The position numbers and the translations under genes were made by a program. Under the pieces are notes generated by a model that was not told the DNA's origin, searched no databases, and saw only the letters and a program-made list of their open reading frames with translations. A stretch of DNA of 64,000 nucleotides from Uliginosibacterium sp. 31-16 (GTDB lineage: Bacteria > Pseudomonadota > Gammaproteobacteria > Burkholderiales > Rhodocyclaceae), in NCBI RefSeq assembly GCF_030730865.1, contig NZ_JAVALZ010000001.1, positions 1 to 64,000 of the forward strand, read 5' to 3'. This document shows, piece after piece, positions 19,339-28,867 of this stretch (the first letter of the stretch is position 1; the number at the start of each line of letters is the position of its first letter).

Positions 19339-20151
19339 TCATTCGCCGTCGACCGGCATCGGTGACGAGGCATCCACCAGCACCAGATCAAACAGCCCGC
19401 GTTGACTGAGCATGCCCGGACCTTGTGGCTCCACCAGCGGGGCGGCACTGAAATCATCCTCGCGCGGCGGGCGACCGTCGTAAATCAGACTGCGACGGCG
19501 CTGCAGGTGAAAATTGCGCATGAATACATATTTGTCGAGAGCCGCCTCATCCAGCGCCCGCTCGGCACCCAGCAACTGGGCGCGCAGGTTGACCACCTTG
19601 GTTGCAGTCAGCCCGTTACGCACGGGGATGCGCTTGATCAGCGAATTCGGGTTATACGTCAGGCGATCCACGATCATGCCGCCGGTGTCACGCACCGTGC
19701 TCGATCCGAACAGCGGCAACACCATATAAGGACCGTCGCCCACGCCCCAACGGCCCAGAGTCTGGCCGAAATCCTCGTCGTGCTTCTCCAGTCCGATCTC
19801 GCTGGCAATATCAAAGAAACCGAGAATGCCAATGGTCGAATTCACCGCAAAACGGCCGAAATCACTGGCGCCATCCTTGGGTTTGCCTTGCAGCAGATTG
19901 TTCACGCCGATCCACACATCTTCGACATTGCCGAAAAAGTTGGAAATATTGGTGCGTGCCGGCAAGGGAGTCACGGCCTGATAGCCCTGCGCCACAGGCT
20001 TGAGGGCATATGTGTCAAGCTTGTCGTTGAAGACGAAAACCTTGCGGTTAACGCCCTCCCAAGGATCTGTCGGGTTGCCGCCCGTCGAAGCGCAACCGCT
20101 CAGCACCAGCAGCAAGCTCAGCAACAGGAAACCCGATTCACGAATTTTCAC
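19339..20151 (-). CDS. mlaA: Outer-membrane lipoprotein MlaA (VacJ)
   Basis: 270 residues. The signal peptide ends in lipobox LSGC (Cys20). The family core has PWEGVNRKVFVFND, NISNFFGNVEDVW, and GDGPYMVLPLFGSSTVRDT. It removes phospholipids from the outer leaflet of the outer membrane. Translation starts at GTG (20151), preceded by GAGGATAGG. It lies between mlaD and mlaC in the order mlaFEDACB; in E. coli mlaA is unlinked. Confidence 0.95.
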   Translation of the reverse strand: MKIRESGFLLLSLLLVLSGCASTGGNPTDPWEGVNRKVFVFNDKLDTYALKPVAQGYQAVTPLPARTNISNFFGNVEDVWIGVNNLLQGKPKDGASDFGRFAVNSTIGILGFFDIASEIGLEKHDEDFGQTLGRWGVGDGPYMVLPLFGSSTVRDTGGMIVDRLTYNPNSLIKRIPVRNGLTATKVVNLRAQLLGAERALDEAALDKYVFMRNFHLQRRRSLIYDGRPPREDDFSAAPLVEPQGPGMLSQRGLFDLVLVDASSPMPVDGE

Positions 20152-20167
20152 GTACCTATCCTCTGTA

Positions 20168-20641
20168 TTACTTGTCGCCAGCGTTGCCTTTTTCGGCAGC
20201 GCTGAACATGAACTGACTGATCAGCTTTTCCAGAACAACGGCTGACTGGGTCTTCTTGATGACACCACCCGGCTCGATATTCTCCGGATCACCGCCGGGC
20301 TCAAGACCGATGTATTGCTCACCGAGCAGACCGGAGGTGTTGATGGTGGCAAACGTATCCTTGGGGAAGCGATAGCGGTCGTCCATTTTCATGGTGACCA
20401 GCGCCTGATAGTTCTGCGAATCCAGTGCAATCGAGTCGATACGCCCGACCACCACGCCAGCGCTCTTGATCGGCGCACGGACCTTGAGACCACCGATATT
20501 ATCGAAGCGAGCCTGAAGGACATAAGGGCTCTGCAGCTTGCTGCTGCCGAGATTACCCACGCGCAGAGACAGGAAAAGCAGGGCCAGAACCCCGATCACC
20601 ACAAAAATACCAACCCAGATATCAATGGTTGTGCGACGCAT
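20168..20641 (-). CDS. mlaD: MCE-domain substrate-binding protein MlaD
   Basis: 157 residues. One N-terminal membrane helix (WVGIFVVIGVLALLFL) is followed by a single MCE domain (YVLQARFDNIGGLKVRAPIKSAGVVVGRI). MlaD forms the hexameric periplasmic ring on the MlaFE transporter. The ATG at 20641 lies one base from the mlaE stop. Confidence 0.95.
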   Translation of the reverse strand: MRRTTIDIWVGIFVVIGVLALLFLSLRVGNLGSSKLQSPYVLQARFDNIGGLKVRAPIKSAGVVVGRIDSIALDSQNYQALVTMKMDDRYRFPKDTFATINTSGLLGEQYIGLEPGGDPENIEPGGVIKKTQSAVVLEKLISQFMFSAAEKGNAGDK

Positions 20642-20642
20642 A

Positions 20643-21434
20643 TCAGCCCCTGAACATGAGCGAGGTCAAAATGAAATCCAGCCCGAGAATGGCCAGAGAA
20701 GAAGTCACCACGGTTCGTGTGGTGGCACGCGACACACCTTCGGCGGTCGCATCGGAGTCATAACCTTCAAATACCGCAACCCAGGACACGGCGATCCCGA
20801 ACACCATGCTCTTGATCACGCCATTGAGAATGTCGCGCTGAAAATCCACCGAAGCCTGCATCTGGCCCCAGAAACTGCCCGAGTCGGTGCCAATCATCAC
20901 CACTCCAACCAGATAGCCGCCCAGCACGCCCATGGCCGAGAACAGCGCAGCCAGCAGCGGCATCGAGATCACCCCTCCCCAGAAACGCGGCGCGACCACA
21001 CGGGCAATCGGATTCACCGCCATCATGTCCATCGCGTCGAGTTGCTCGGTCGCCTTCATCAGGCCGATTTCAGCCGTGATCGCCGAACCGGCCCGGCTCG
21101 CAAAGAGCAGCCCGGCCACCACCGGGCCCAGTTCGCGCACCAGTGACAGAGCCACCAGCACGCCCAGCGCCTCCTCCGAACCATAGCGTGCCAGCGTGTC
21201 ATAGCCCTGCAGGCCCAGCACCATGCCGACGAACAGGCCGGAGACCAGAATGATGATCAGCGACATCACCCCGGAAAAATAGATTTCGCGCAGGGTCAGG
21301 TTGATGCGCCGGAAACTGCTGCCCGACAGCAGAATCAGCATGCCGAAGAATCGCGCCGCAAACCCCAAGCGCCATACGGCACTGATCGTACGGGAACCGA
21401 TGAAACTGAAAAAGGACAACAGACCGTCAAGCAC
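20643..21434 (-). CDS. mlaE: Mla ABC transporter permease MlaE
   Basis: 263 residues, close to E. coli MlaE (260). It has five to six membrane helices and the family motifs [38 protein letters not shown], and [21 protein letters not shown] start at 21434, overlapping the mlaF stop by eight bases with GGAG seven bases upstream, gives the family length. An ATG at 21461 would add nine residues. It is the inner-membrane core of MlaFEDB. Confidence 0.93.
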   Translation of the reverse strand: MLDGLLSFFSFIGSRTISAVWRLGFAARFFGMLILLSGSSFRRINLTLREIYFSGVMSLIIILVSGLFVGMVLGLQGYDTLARYGSEEALGVLVALSLVRELGPVVAGLLFASRAGSAITAEIGLMKATEQLDAMDMMAVNPIARVVAPRFWGGVISMPLLAALFSAMGVLGGYLVGVVMIGTDSGSFWGQMQASVDFQRDILNGVIKSMVFGIAVSWVAVFEGYDSDATAEGVSRATTRTVVTSSLAILGLDFILTSLMFRG

Positions 21435-22299
21435 CCTGAGCTCCCAGCAAAGCTTCTTCATAAGGGTTCGCCGGCACCTGGAAGGGCACCGGGCCATCGG
21501 TTTCGCCCCACACGAACTGGTGCACCCAAGGGTCACGCGAAGCACGGATTTCATCCGGCGTGCCCTCGGCCACGACTTTGCCCTCGGACAGGAAATAGAT
21601 GTAATCAACGATCTTCAGGGATTCCTGCACATCGTGAGTCACCACGATGGAGCTGGCCCCCAGTGCGTCGTTGAGCTTGCGGATCAGCTGACCGATCACG
21701 CCAAGCGAGATCGGGTCAAGGCCGGCGAAAGGCTCATCAAACAGCATCAGTTCAGGATCCAGAGCAATCGCCCGGGCCAGCGCCACGCGCCGCGCCATGC
21801 CGCCGGAGAGTTCGCTGGGCATCAACTGCGCCGAACCACGCAAACCAACCGCATGCAACTTCATCAACACCAGATCGCGGATGATGACTTCCGGCAACTC
21901 CGTATGTTCGCGCATCGGAAAAGCCACGTTGTCGAACACCGACATGTCGGTAAACAGCGCGCCAAACTGGAACAGCATGCTCATGCGCCGGCGCAAGGCA
22001 TACAGCCCGGTACGATCAAGCTCTGGCACACTTTCGCCACACACCTTGAGCAGCCCGCTCTTGGGCTTGAGCTGGCCACCAATCAGGCGCATCAGGGTCG
22101 TCTTGCCACAGCCCGAGCCACCCATGATGGCCACGACCTTGCCCCGCGGCACATTCAGGGTCACGCCGTGCAGGACATCTGTCGCACCATAGCCGAAGCG
22201 CAGATCGCGCAAATCCACCAGGGAAGAGACATTGCTTGGGGTATTCAAGATTTTTCTTATTCCGGCAAACACCACTTGATTGGAGGCGGATTTTAGCAT
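21427..22299 (-). CDS. mlaF: Mla ABC transporter ATPase MlaF
   Basis: 290 residues as drawn. Walker A is GGSGCGKTT, signature [14 protein letters not shown], Walker [11 protein letters not shown], switch His in VVTHD. It powers phospholipid transport with MlaE, MlaD and MlaB. The ATG at 22299 has no convincing Shine-Dalgarno site; the family N terminus begins near residue 20-27, so a downstream TTG (start NTPSNVSS) is possible. First gene of a run reaching hisD; the promoter at 22367-22396 overlaps an AcrR-like palindrome. Confidence 0.93.
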   Translation of the reverse strand: MLKSASNQVVFAGIRKILNTPSNVSSLVDLRDLRFGYGATDVLHGVTLNVPRGKVVAIMGGSGCGKTTLMRLIGGQLKPKSGLLKVCGESVPELDRTGLYALRRRMSMLFQFGALFTDMSVFDNVAFPMREHTELPEVIIRDLVLMKLHAVGLRGSAQLMPSELSGGMARRVALARAIALDPELMLFDEPFAGLDPISLGVIGQLIRKLNDALGASSIVVTHDVQESLKIVDYIYFLSEGKVVAEGTPDEIRASRDPWVHQFVWGETDGPVPFQVPANPYEEALLGAQGA

Positions 22300-22366
22300 G
22301 CCATCACTACGTCAATGACGGGCACGTCGCGCGTGCGGCGGCCTGACGAGGCCTGCTGTGAATCAA

Positions 22367-22396
22367 AATATACATACATTCGTGCATGTATGTAAA
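22367..22396 (-). promoter_or_regulatory. Predicted sigma-70 promoter of the mla operon
   Basis: Read on the minus strand, -35 TTTACA (22396-22391) and -10 TATATT (22372-22367) are separated by 18 bases. The predicted transcript would start near 22360, about 60 bases before mlaF. Confidence 0.6.
22371..22394. promoter_or_regulatory. AcrR-type operator palindrome in the mla promoter
   Basis: Perfect 9-base arms TACATACAT (22371-22379) and ATGTATGTA (22386-22394) flank TCGTGC. From memory, the E. coli AcrR operator has the same arms and the same spacer length, with two spacer differences. The palindrome fills the promoter spacer, as expected for repression. No TetR-family gene is in the window. 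Confidence 0.6.
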
Positions 22397-22584
22397 TCCC
22401 TTTGACCAAATTTGACCCCAGCGAGGAAATGGCACTCAAGAGGTCCGACCATTCCAGACACCGCCTCTCCAATATCTCATCCGGACGCGCGCGTCTGACG
22501 CCCGACCGGCACAGCAAGACCACGGCGGGATGCGCTACACTGCGCTGCAAGCCCTGAAAAACCGATGGAACCGCACGCTGCCGC

Positions 22585-24048
22585 ATGACCACCGCCTCGC
22601 GCCCGAGCCTGCTCATTGTTGACGACGACCTGCTGATCCAGAGCACCCTGGCCTACCTGCTGGGCCAGGATTTCGAGCTGCTGATCGCGGGGAATCGCCC
22701 GCAAGCCCTTGCCTTGCTCCAGCAGCACCCACGCCCGCCCGATCTGGCCTTGCTGGATCTGGGGCTGCCACCGCACGTCAACCGTGCAGATGAAGGCCTG
22801 GCGCTGATCAGCGAGCTGCTGGCCATCGACCCGCTGTGCAAGATCATCGTGCTTTCCGGGCAGGACGAAGAGGCGCACGCCCGACACGCCCGCACCCTCG
22901 GTGCACTTGAGTTTCTTGCCAAGCCCGCGCCCCCCGAACAACTGCGCGCAGCACTGAACCGCGCCCTTGAGCTGCGCCGGCAGGAAAGCTCCGAGCACGC
23001 AGCAGGCGCCGCACTGCCGCGCATTCTGGGCAACAGTCCCCCCATCCAGGCTGCTCGCGAACAATTGCAGCACTATGCCGCCACACGTTTCCCGGTACTG
23101 ATCGAAGGCGAATCCGGCACCGGCAAGGAAATTGCCGCCCGTGCCCTGCACGAACTTGGCCCCGGCAAGGACAAGCCCTTTGTTGCCCTCAACTGCGCCG
23201 CGATAGCGGCAGGCCTGATCGAAGCCACTCTGTTCGGCCATGCACGCGGCGCCTTCACGGGCGCGGTAGGGGCCCAAGCGGGCTATTTCGAGGAAGCTGG
23301 CGAGGGCAGTCTGTTCCTCGACGAAATAGGCGAATTGCCACTGGAACTGCAGCCCAAGCTGCTGCGCGTACTCGAATCCGGCGAATACCAGCGTGTCGGC
23401 GAGACCCTGACCCGCCAGACGCGTGCCCGTGTAATTGCCGCCACCAACCGGGACCTGCGCTTCGACGCCCGCAGCGGGCGCTTCCGCCCTGATCTGTTCC
23501 ACCGCCTGAGCGTGCTGCGCGTGCTGATGCCCCCCCTGCGCAGCCTTGGCAATGATCGCGCCTTGCTGCTGGAGCACTTCCTCGCCGACTACGCCCGCCA
23601 GATGGGTGTCGCCCCCTGCTCGCTGGACGCCGGGGCACAAGCCTGCTGGCTGGCCTACGACTTTCCGGGCAATGTGCGCGAGTTGCGGAACATCGCCGTG
23701 CGCCTGCTCAGTCGCCATGCGGGGCGCAAAATCGGCCGCGAATCTCTCGAAGCCGAACTGGAAGCCGATCTCCTGCCCGACCGCCCCTGCGATTCCCTGT
23801 CCGCAACCAGTACGGCCCCGGAGCCAGACCTCGCTGCCAGACTGCATGCCAGCGGCGGCATCGTTCTGGACGAAACCTTGCGCCGCGTGGAGCGTGACTA
23901 TATTGCTGCCGCCCTGCGCGCGGCCCGCGGCAACATGGCCCAGGCCGCTCGTCTGCTCGGTCTGAACCGCTCGACGCTGTACAACCGCATCGACACCCTG
24001 GCCCGCTTCGGCGAAGCCATCCTGCCGCCGGACAGCCCCTCCGAATAA
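22585..24048 (+). CDS. Sigma-54-dependent response regulator (NtrC/PrsR-like)
   Basis: 487 residues. The receiver domain (about 7-130) has the VDDD acidic pocket, phosphoacceptor Asp58 in LLDLGLP and Lys in AKPAPP. The AAA+ domain (about 145-375) has Walker A GESGTGKE (175-182) and the sigma-54 contact loop GAFTGA (222-227). A Fis-type HTH at the C terminus shows [20 protein letters not shown]. It activates sigma-54 promoters when phosphorylated. It resembles PrsR-type regulators of exopolysaccharide/PEP-CTERM loci, but no kinase or exosortase genes are here. It is ten bases upstream of the ExeA-like ATPase gene and divergent from the mla operon. Confidence 0.88.
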   Translation: MTTASRPSLLIVDDDLLIQSTLAYLLGQDFELLIAGNRPQALALLQQHPRPPDLALLDLGLPPHVNRADEGLALISELLAIDPLCKIIVLSGQDEEAHARHARTLGALEFLAKPAPPEQLRAALNRALELRRQESSEHAAGAALPRILGNSPPIQAAREQLQHYAATRFPVLIEGESGTGKEIAARALHELGPGKDKPFVALNCAAIAAGLIEATLFGHARGAFTGAVGAQAGYFEEAGEGSLFLDEIGELPLELQPKLLRVLESGEYQRVGETLTRQTRARVIAATNRDLRFDARSGRFRPDLFHRLSVLRVLMPPLRSLGNDRALLLEHFLADYARQMGVAPCSLDAGAQACWLAYDFPGNVRELRNIAVRLLSRHAGRKIGRESLEAELEADLLPDRPCDSLSATSTAPEPDLAARLHASGGIVLDETLRRVERDYIAAALRAARGNMAQAARLLGLNRSTLYNRIDTLARFGEAILPPDSPSE

Positions 24049-24058
24049 AGGTCGAGCC

Positions 24059-25561
24059 ATGTACCACGAACATTTCGGACTCCAGCAAGCGCCCTTCCGG
24101 ATCACACCGCAAACCGAGTATTTCTATTCGGGCGCCCAACGCGGCCCCTTGCTTGAAGCCCTGCTTTTCGCAGTGGAGAACGACGAAGGCATCATCCGCG
24201 TCAGCGGCGAAGTCGGCACCGGCAAAACCATGCTGTGCCGCATGCTCATCGAGCGCCTGCCACCCGAAGCGCTGATCATCTATATCGCCAATCCGAGTCT
24301 CAGCCCGAGTGAGCTGGTCGCTACCGTGGCGCACGAACTGGAGATCGACACGGCCGACGGCCACGGCCTGCTGCGCCAGATCGAGCATCGCCTGATCGGC
24401 CTCTACGGCGAGGGCCGGCGTGTCATCGCCATCATCGACGAAGCGCATGCCATGCCACGCGAGTCACTGGATCAGGTCCGCCTGCTCTCCAATCTGGAAA
24501 CAGGCACCCGCAAGCTGATGCAGATCGTGCTCTTCGGCCAGCCCGAGCTCGATGAAATCCTCGAAGAACGCGCCATGCGTTCACTGCGCGAACGCATCAC
24601 CCAGAGCTTCTTCCTGACCCCGCTGGATCATCACCAGATCAGCGATTACCTGCATTTCCGTCTGCGCGCCGCCGGCTACAAAGGACCGGATCTGTTTACC
24701 GGCAGTGGCGTACTCAATCTGATCACCCGGGCCTCGAAAGGTCTCACCCGACGCGTCAACATCCTGGCCGACAAAACGCTGCTCGCCGCCTTTGCCGAAA
24801 ACACCCACACCATTACCGACAAGCATGTTGTTGCGGCCATCCGCGATGCCAACTACAGCTATCGCATGCCCGGACGCGGCCTCCTGTTTGGGCTGGGCGG
24901 CGGCGCCCTGCTTCTCGCCGTCCTCCTCCTTGGCTGGCGCCTGCTGCAACCAGGAGAGGAAAAGGCTGACGTACCGATTGCGGCCATCACTCTCCCCCTG
25001 CCCGAAGACCAGCCAGCAGAAAGCCTCTCCGAGCATCCATCCGGAAAAGCCAGGAGTGCCGCGGCTCTCCGGGCAGGCTCCCCGCAAACGCCCGCCAGCA
25101 GCCCCTCTGCAGTCAGGCCGGTAAACGCACTCCCCACCGCTTCCGGTGACCCGGCACGCTTTGCGCCGATCCCCGGGCAGATCGGCCCGCTGGCCCGCGA
25201 GCGCCTTGTCGCTTCACGCGCAGACATGGAGCACATCACCGACAGCCAATGGTTCATCCAGTTGCGCTCGATCCCCGCATCGAATGCAGCAACGCTTGAA
25301 AGCTTCATCCCAAGCGCAAACAAGGTGGTCGATCCGGCCCAGCTGCGTCTGTTTGTCGTCAAGGATGATCCGAAACAGACCATCGGCGTGATCTACGGTG
25401 CCTACACGACGGCTCAGGAAGCCTACATCGATCTGGCAAAAATGCCTGCCTGGCTCAAGGCTGGCGGAGCTTTCGCCCGGCCCTACAAGGCGCTGCGCAG
25501 CGCAGACAACAAAAAGGCCACTGCAATTGCAGTGGCCTCGGGTCCGCTGGCTAACCGGTAA
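24059..25561 (+). CDS. ExeA/MshM-like AAA ATPase with membrane helix and SPOR-like tail
   Basis: 500 residues. The N-terminal AAA domain starts MYHEHFGLQQAPFRITP and has Walker A GEVGTGKT (50-57) and Walker B VIAIIDEAHA. A single membrane helix near residues 279-301 (GLGGGALLLAVLLLG) is followed by a Pro/Ala-rich periplasmic linker and a C-terminal SPOR-like fold beginning near DSQWFIQLRSI. This architecture suits an inner-membrane ATPase that binds peptidoglycan, as ExeA/GspA do for secretin assembly and MshM for MSHA pili. No secretion or pilus genes adjoin it, so the target system is unknown. It shares an operon with the sigma-54 regulator upstream and is convergent with the NlpC/P60 gene one base away. 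Confidence 0.82.
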   Translation: MYHEHFGLQQAPFRITPQTEYFYSGAQRGPLLEALLFAVENDEGIIRVSGEVGTGKTMLCRMLIERLPPEALIIYIANPSLSPSELVATVAHELEIDTADGHGLLRQIEHRLIGLYGEGRRVIAIIDEAHAMPRESLDQVRLLSNLETGTRKLMQIVLFGQPELDEILEERAMRSLRERITQSFFLTPLDHHQISDYLHFRLRAAGYKGPDLFTGSGVLNLITRASKGLTRRVNILADKTLLAAFAENTHTITDKHVVAAIRDANYSYRMPGRGLLFGLGGGALLLAVLLLGWRLLQPGEEKADVPIAAITLPLPEDQPAESLSEHPSGKARSAAALRAGSPQTPASSPSAVRPVNALPTASGDPARFAPIPGQIGPLARERLVASRADMEHITDSQWFIQLRSIPASNAATLESFIPSANKVVDPAQLRLFVVKDDPKQTIGVIYGAYTTAQEAYIDLAKMPAWLKAGGAFARPYKALRSADNKKATAIAVASGPLANR

Positions 25562-25562
25562 T

Positions 25563-26117
25563 TTACTGCGGCACCGGCTCCGACGGCAGCGCCAGCAAGG
25601 GCGGCGGCGCCAGCGGTGCGGCCTGCGCTTCGTTGACCAGACGACGGCCACCGTTGAAACGCTTCAGCCAGTAACTCTGATCCATGGCTTCCACGCGCAC
25701 CGCGCTGCCCTTGGCCGGCGCGTGCAGGAATTTGTTGTCACCCAGATAGATACCAACGTGTGAGAAGGCACGCCGCATGGTGTTGAAGAACACCAGATCG
25801 CCGGGCTTCAGATCCTGCGTGCCGACCTTGTCACCCAGCCGGGCCATTTCGGCAGCCGTACGCGGCAAGTTCAGGCCCAGCGCATCGCCAAAAACCTTGC
25901 GCACCAGCCCGCTGCAGTCAAAACCACCGGCATCCGGGCCATTGCCGCCAAAGCGGTAACGCACACCAAGGAAGCCAAAACCCTTGTCGATCAGGGTCGT
26001 GACCTTGTTGGAAGTCGTCTCGGCGGGCTGCGTGGCAGCCACGTCGTCAGCCTGGGCAACTTGCACGGCAAGCAGCAGACAAAGCGCGGTAAGAAGACGG
26101 GAGGGGAAAAAGTGCAT
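25563..26117 (-). CDS. Secreted NlpC/P60 (C40) peptidoglycan hydrolase
   Basis: 184 residues. Signal peptide (about 1-23, AVQVAQA). The C40 domain has nucleophile Cys68 in FDCSGL, His120 in SHVGIYLG and His132 in LHAPAKG. These enzymes cut the gamma-D-Glu-meso-DAP bond of stem peptides. A Pro-rich tail ends the protein. It is a single-domain form, without LysM or SH3 modules. Confidence 0.9.
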   Translation of the reverse strand: MHFFPSRLLTALCLLLAVQVAQADDVAATQPAETTSNKVTTLIDKGFGFLGVRYRFGGNGPDAGGFDCSGLVRKVFGDALGLNLPRTAAEMARLGDKVGTQDLKPGDLVFFNTMRRAFSHVGIYLGDNKFLHAPAKGSAVRVEAMDQSYWLKRFNGGRRLVNEAQAAPLAPPPLLALPSEPVPQ

Positions 26118-26319
26118 GGGCCGGACTATAACCTTCGTATCGTCGAGCTGTAAACCGCCGCTCGCCGGGGAAGTACATCCCCTCGCAAGAACCGCTGCCA
26201 GACTGGCTCTTCAGAAATATCGTCCGCCAAGCAAGCGCTGAAGCCATTTTACAGACGGTCGGCTCGAAAACTGTTTATTGGCGCGGCACAGCGAGGACTC
26301 CCGCTGCGCCGCCCGAGCA

Positions 26320-27741
26320 TCAAAGGATCTCAGCCGCGTAATCGGCGAGGCGCGAACGCTCGCCACGCTGCAAGGTGATGTGGCCGCTGTGCTCCCAGCC
26401 CTTGAAACGATCGACCACATAAGTCAGACCCGAATTGCCCTCGGTGAGGTAAGGCGTATCGATCTGGGCAATATTGCCCAGACAGACCACCTTGGTGCCG
26501 GGGCCGGCACGCGTGATCAGGGTCTTCATCTGTTTCGAGGTCAGATTCTGCGCCTCGTCGATGATCAGGAACTTGTTGAGGAAGGTACGCCCGCGCATGA
26601 AGTTCAGGCTCTTGACCTTGATTCGCGTGCGGATCAGGTCGCGCGTGGTCTGCCGCCCCCACTCGCCACCGTAGCCGCCGTCATCCGGATTGCCATTGAG
26701 CACTTCAAGATTGTCCTCCAGCGCGCCCATCCACGGCGCCATTTTCTCTTCCTCGGTGCCGGGCAGGAAGCCGATATCCTCACCCACTGGCACGGTCACC
26801 CGGGTCATGATGATTTCAGCGTAGCGCTTGGTCTCCAGCACCTGCGTAAGCGCAGCCGCCAGGGTCAGCAGGGTCTTGCCGGTACCCGCCTGCCCCAGCA
26901 GGGAGACAAAATCGATCTCCGGGTTCATCAGCAGGTTCAGGGCAAAATTCTGCTCGCGATTGCGCGCCACGATGCCCCACACATTGTTCTTCTGGTGCGC
27001 GTAGTCGATCAGCGATTCGAACACCGCAACCGGGCCATCCTTCTGCTTGACGATGGCGTAGAGTGGCTTGTCGCCCTCCTGATAGACCAGCTCGTTAACC
27101 AGCAACTCATTGCACAGCGGGCCACGCACCTTGTAATAGGTGCGCCCGGCTTCCTTCCAGGATTCCATGTCCTTGCCATGGGTATCCCAGAAATCGGCGG
27201 GCAACTCGCGCATGCCGGTGTAGAGAAGATCGGTATCCTCCAGCACCTTGTCGTTGAAGTAATCCTGCGCCTCCAGCCCGAGCGCGCGGGCCTTGATGCG
27301 CATGTTGATGTCCTTCGACACCAGGATCACATGGCGGTCCTTGCGCAGCTCGGTGAGGAACATCACCACCGAGAGGATCAGGTTGTCTGCCTTGGCGGTC
27401 GGCACACTGGCCGGCAAGGTGGCGTTGATGGCCTGGGTCTGCAGGAACAGGCGTCCGGAAGCCTGTCCACGCGAGGGCTCCGCCAGCGGAATGCCCTGCT
27501 CGATGTGGTGTTCGCAGGTCGAGACGACATCGTCCATCGTCCGGCTGGCCTGGCGCGCGTTGCGCGAGACTTCGGACATTCCCTTCTTGTTGTTGTCGAG
27601 TTCTTCGAGGGTCATCATCGGCACGAAAATGTCGTGCTCCTCGAAGCGGAACAGGCTGGTCGGATCGTGCATCAGCACGTTGGTGTCGAGAACAAACAGC
27701 TTGGTGGATGGCGGCGTGACTTCTTTTTTGCGGGTGACCAT
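26320..27741 (-). CDS. PIN-PhoH fusion ATPase (PhoH2/YlaK type)
   Basis: 473 residues. An N-terminal PIN nuclease-like domain (about 14-150, with FVLDTNVLMHD and EELDNNKKG) is joined to a C-terminal PhoH NTPase (Walker A GQAGTGKT at 283-290, IIDEAQNLT). PhoH2 proteins are reported as sequence-specific RNA helicase/RNases. It precedes no antitoxin-like gene; bcp lies 57 bases upstream on the same strand, suggesting co-transcription. A GC-rich hairpin without a U-tract lies downstream at about 26279-26312. Confidence 0.92.
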   Translation of the reverse strand: MVTRKKEVTPPSTKLFVLDTNVLMHDPTSLFRFEEHDIFVPMMTLEELDNNKKGMSEVSRNARQASRTMDDVVSTCEHHIEQGIPLAEPSRGQASGRLFLQTQAINATLPASVPTAKADNLILSVVMFLTELRKDRHVILVSKDINMRIKARALGLEAQDYFNDKVLEDTDLLYTGMRELPADFWDTHGKDMESWKEAGRTYYKVRGPLCNELLVNELVYQEGDKPLYAIVKQKDGPVAVFESLIDYAHQKNNVWGIVARNREQNFALNLLMNPEIDFVSLLGQAGTGKTLLTLAAALTQVLETKRYAEIIMTRVTVPVGEDIGFLPGTEEEKMAPWMGALEDNLEVLNGNPDDGGYGGEWGRQTTRDLIRTRIKVKSLNFMRGRTFLNKFLIIDEAQNLTSKQMKTLITRAGPGTKVVCLGNIAQIDTPYLTEGNSGLTYVVDRFKGWEHSGHITLQRGERSRLADYAAEIL

Positions 27742-27798
27742 GTCTGCTTTCGAGAGTCGAAGGGGTAAGGGTCCTGCGAGGCGGCAAACCGCCCGAAC

Positions 27799-28257
27799 TC
27801 AAGTCAACGTGCGAACGAACTCCAGCACGTCCTGCGCGTGGCCATCGACCTTGACCCCACGCCATTCACGCAGCAGCTTGCCCGTAGCATCGAACACGAA
27901 TGTGCTGCGCTCAATGCCACGAACCTGCTTGCCGTACATGTTCTTCATCTTGATCACGCCAAAGGCTTCGCAAAGTTGCTCATCCGCATCCGAGATCAGT
28001 TCGAAGGGAAACTCGAATTTGCACTTGAAGCCATCATGGGATTTCACGCTGTCGCGTGACACGCCGAACACCACCGCACCTGCCGCCGCAAAGTCCGCAT
28101 GCAGACGCGCGAAATCAATGCCTTCCGTGGTGCAGCCAGGCGTGTTGTCCTTGGGGTAAAAATACACAACGACCTTCTTGCCTTGTTGCGCGGCGAGGGA
28201 TACCGGCGCTCCGCCCGTGGCGGGCAGGCTCAGATCGGGGGCGAGCATTGCTGTCAT
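27799..28257 (-). CDS. bcp: Peroxiredoxin, Bcp/PrxQ family
   Basis: 152 residues. It reduces hydroperoxides through the peroxidatic Cys42 in TPGCTTEG. The resolving Cys found five residues later in E. coli Bcp is absent (Ile-Asp-Phe follows), so this is a one-Cys form or resolves through a downstream Cys such as that in FKCKF. The ATG at 28257 follows GGAGCC; an upstream in-frame start would add nine unlikely residues. Confidence 0.92.
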   Translation of the reverse strand: MTAMLAPDLSLPATGGAPVSLAAQQGKKVVVYFYPKDNTPGCTTEGIDFARLHADFAAAGAVVFGVSRDSVKSHDGFKCKFEFPFELISDADEQLCEAFGVIKMKNMYGKQVRGIERSTFVFDATGKLLREWRGVKVDGHAQDVLEFVRTLT

Positions 28258-28366
28258 TCTTATGGCTCCGGATCGATGGGGCAAAACAAGCTACGACTCC
28301 AGCGTATCGGCATTTTTCGGCCATCGCAACAGCCCTGCCGACCAGCGCGGCCAAGCCATTGATTCC

Positions 28367-28738
28367 TCAAGCGTCGAGCAATAGAGCAGCGGCCACGCTG
28401 CGGCCCTCGCCAGCGAGCAGGTTGTAGGTGCGGCAGGCGGAGCCCGTATCCATGATTTCGAAACCGATACGCGCCTCGATCAGCGGGCGCAGCACGGCGG
28501 GGGCAGGAAAATGCTGGCGCGTGCCTGTGCCGATCAGCACCAGCGCGGGCTTGAGCGCACATACGGCGTCGAGGCTCTGCGCAGTCAACGCAGCGAAACC
28601 TCTGACGGGCCAGGCCTGGACGGTTTCGGGCGTGACGATCAAGCTGCTCTCGTGACGCTTGCCGTCAAGGGTGAAAGATCCAGCATCGTAGGACGCAATC
28701 AGCAGCAGATTGGAAGAGATTTCGCGGTTCAGCTTCAT
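28367..28738 (-). CDS. Mth938-like domain protein (DUF498)
   Basis: 123 residues. It matches the small Mth938/NDUFAF3-like fold family by its pattern: GSFTLDG near the N terminus, SLIVTPETVQAWPV, PALVLIGTGTRQHFP and IGFEIMDTGSACRTYNLLAGEGR. Bacterial function is unknown. The longer open frame upstream is antisense to alaA and is not used. It is divergent from alaA. Confidence 0.82.
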   Translation of the reverse strand: MKLNREISSNLLLIASYDAGSFTLDGKRHESSLIVTPETVQAWPVRGFAALTAQSLDAVCALKPALVLIGTGTRQHFPAPAVLRPLIEARIGFEIMDTGSACRTYNLLAGEGRSVAAALLLDA

Positions 28739-28867
28739 ACAGGAAAGTGTATCGGCAAATGAACCACGCCAGTCCTTTGGGCTTGCCCCTTCGGGGAATC
28801 GCGCGGTTTCGTTATCATAGAGGTTTACGGGGGATTTTCCCCGCCACCGGAGCATTGGAGCACCATC

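Noticed and set aside
22477-24105. 542-codon minus-strand frame over the sigma-54 regulator
   Set aside because: Antisense shadow of a gene with Walker A, GAFTGA and HTH motifs.
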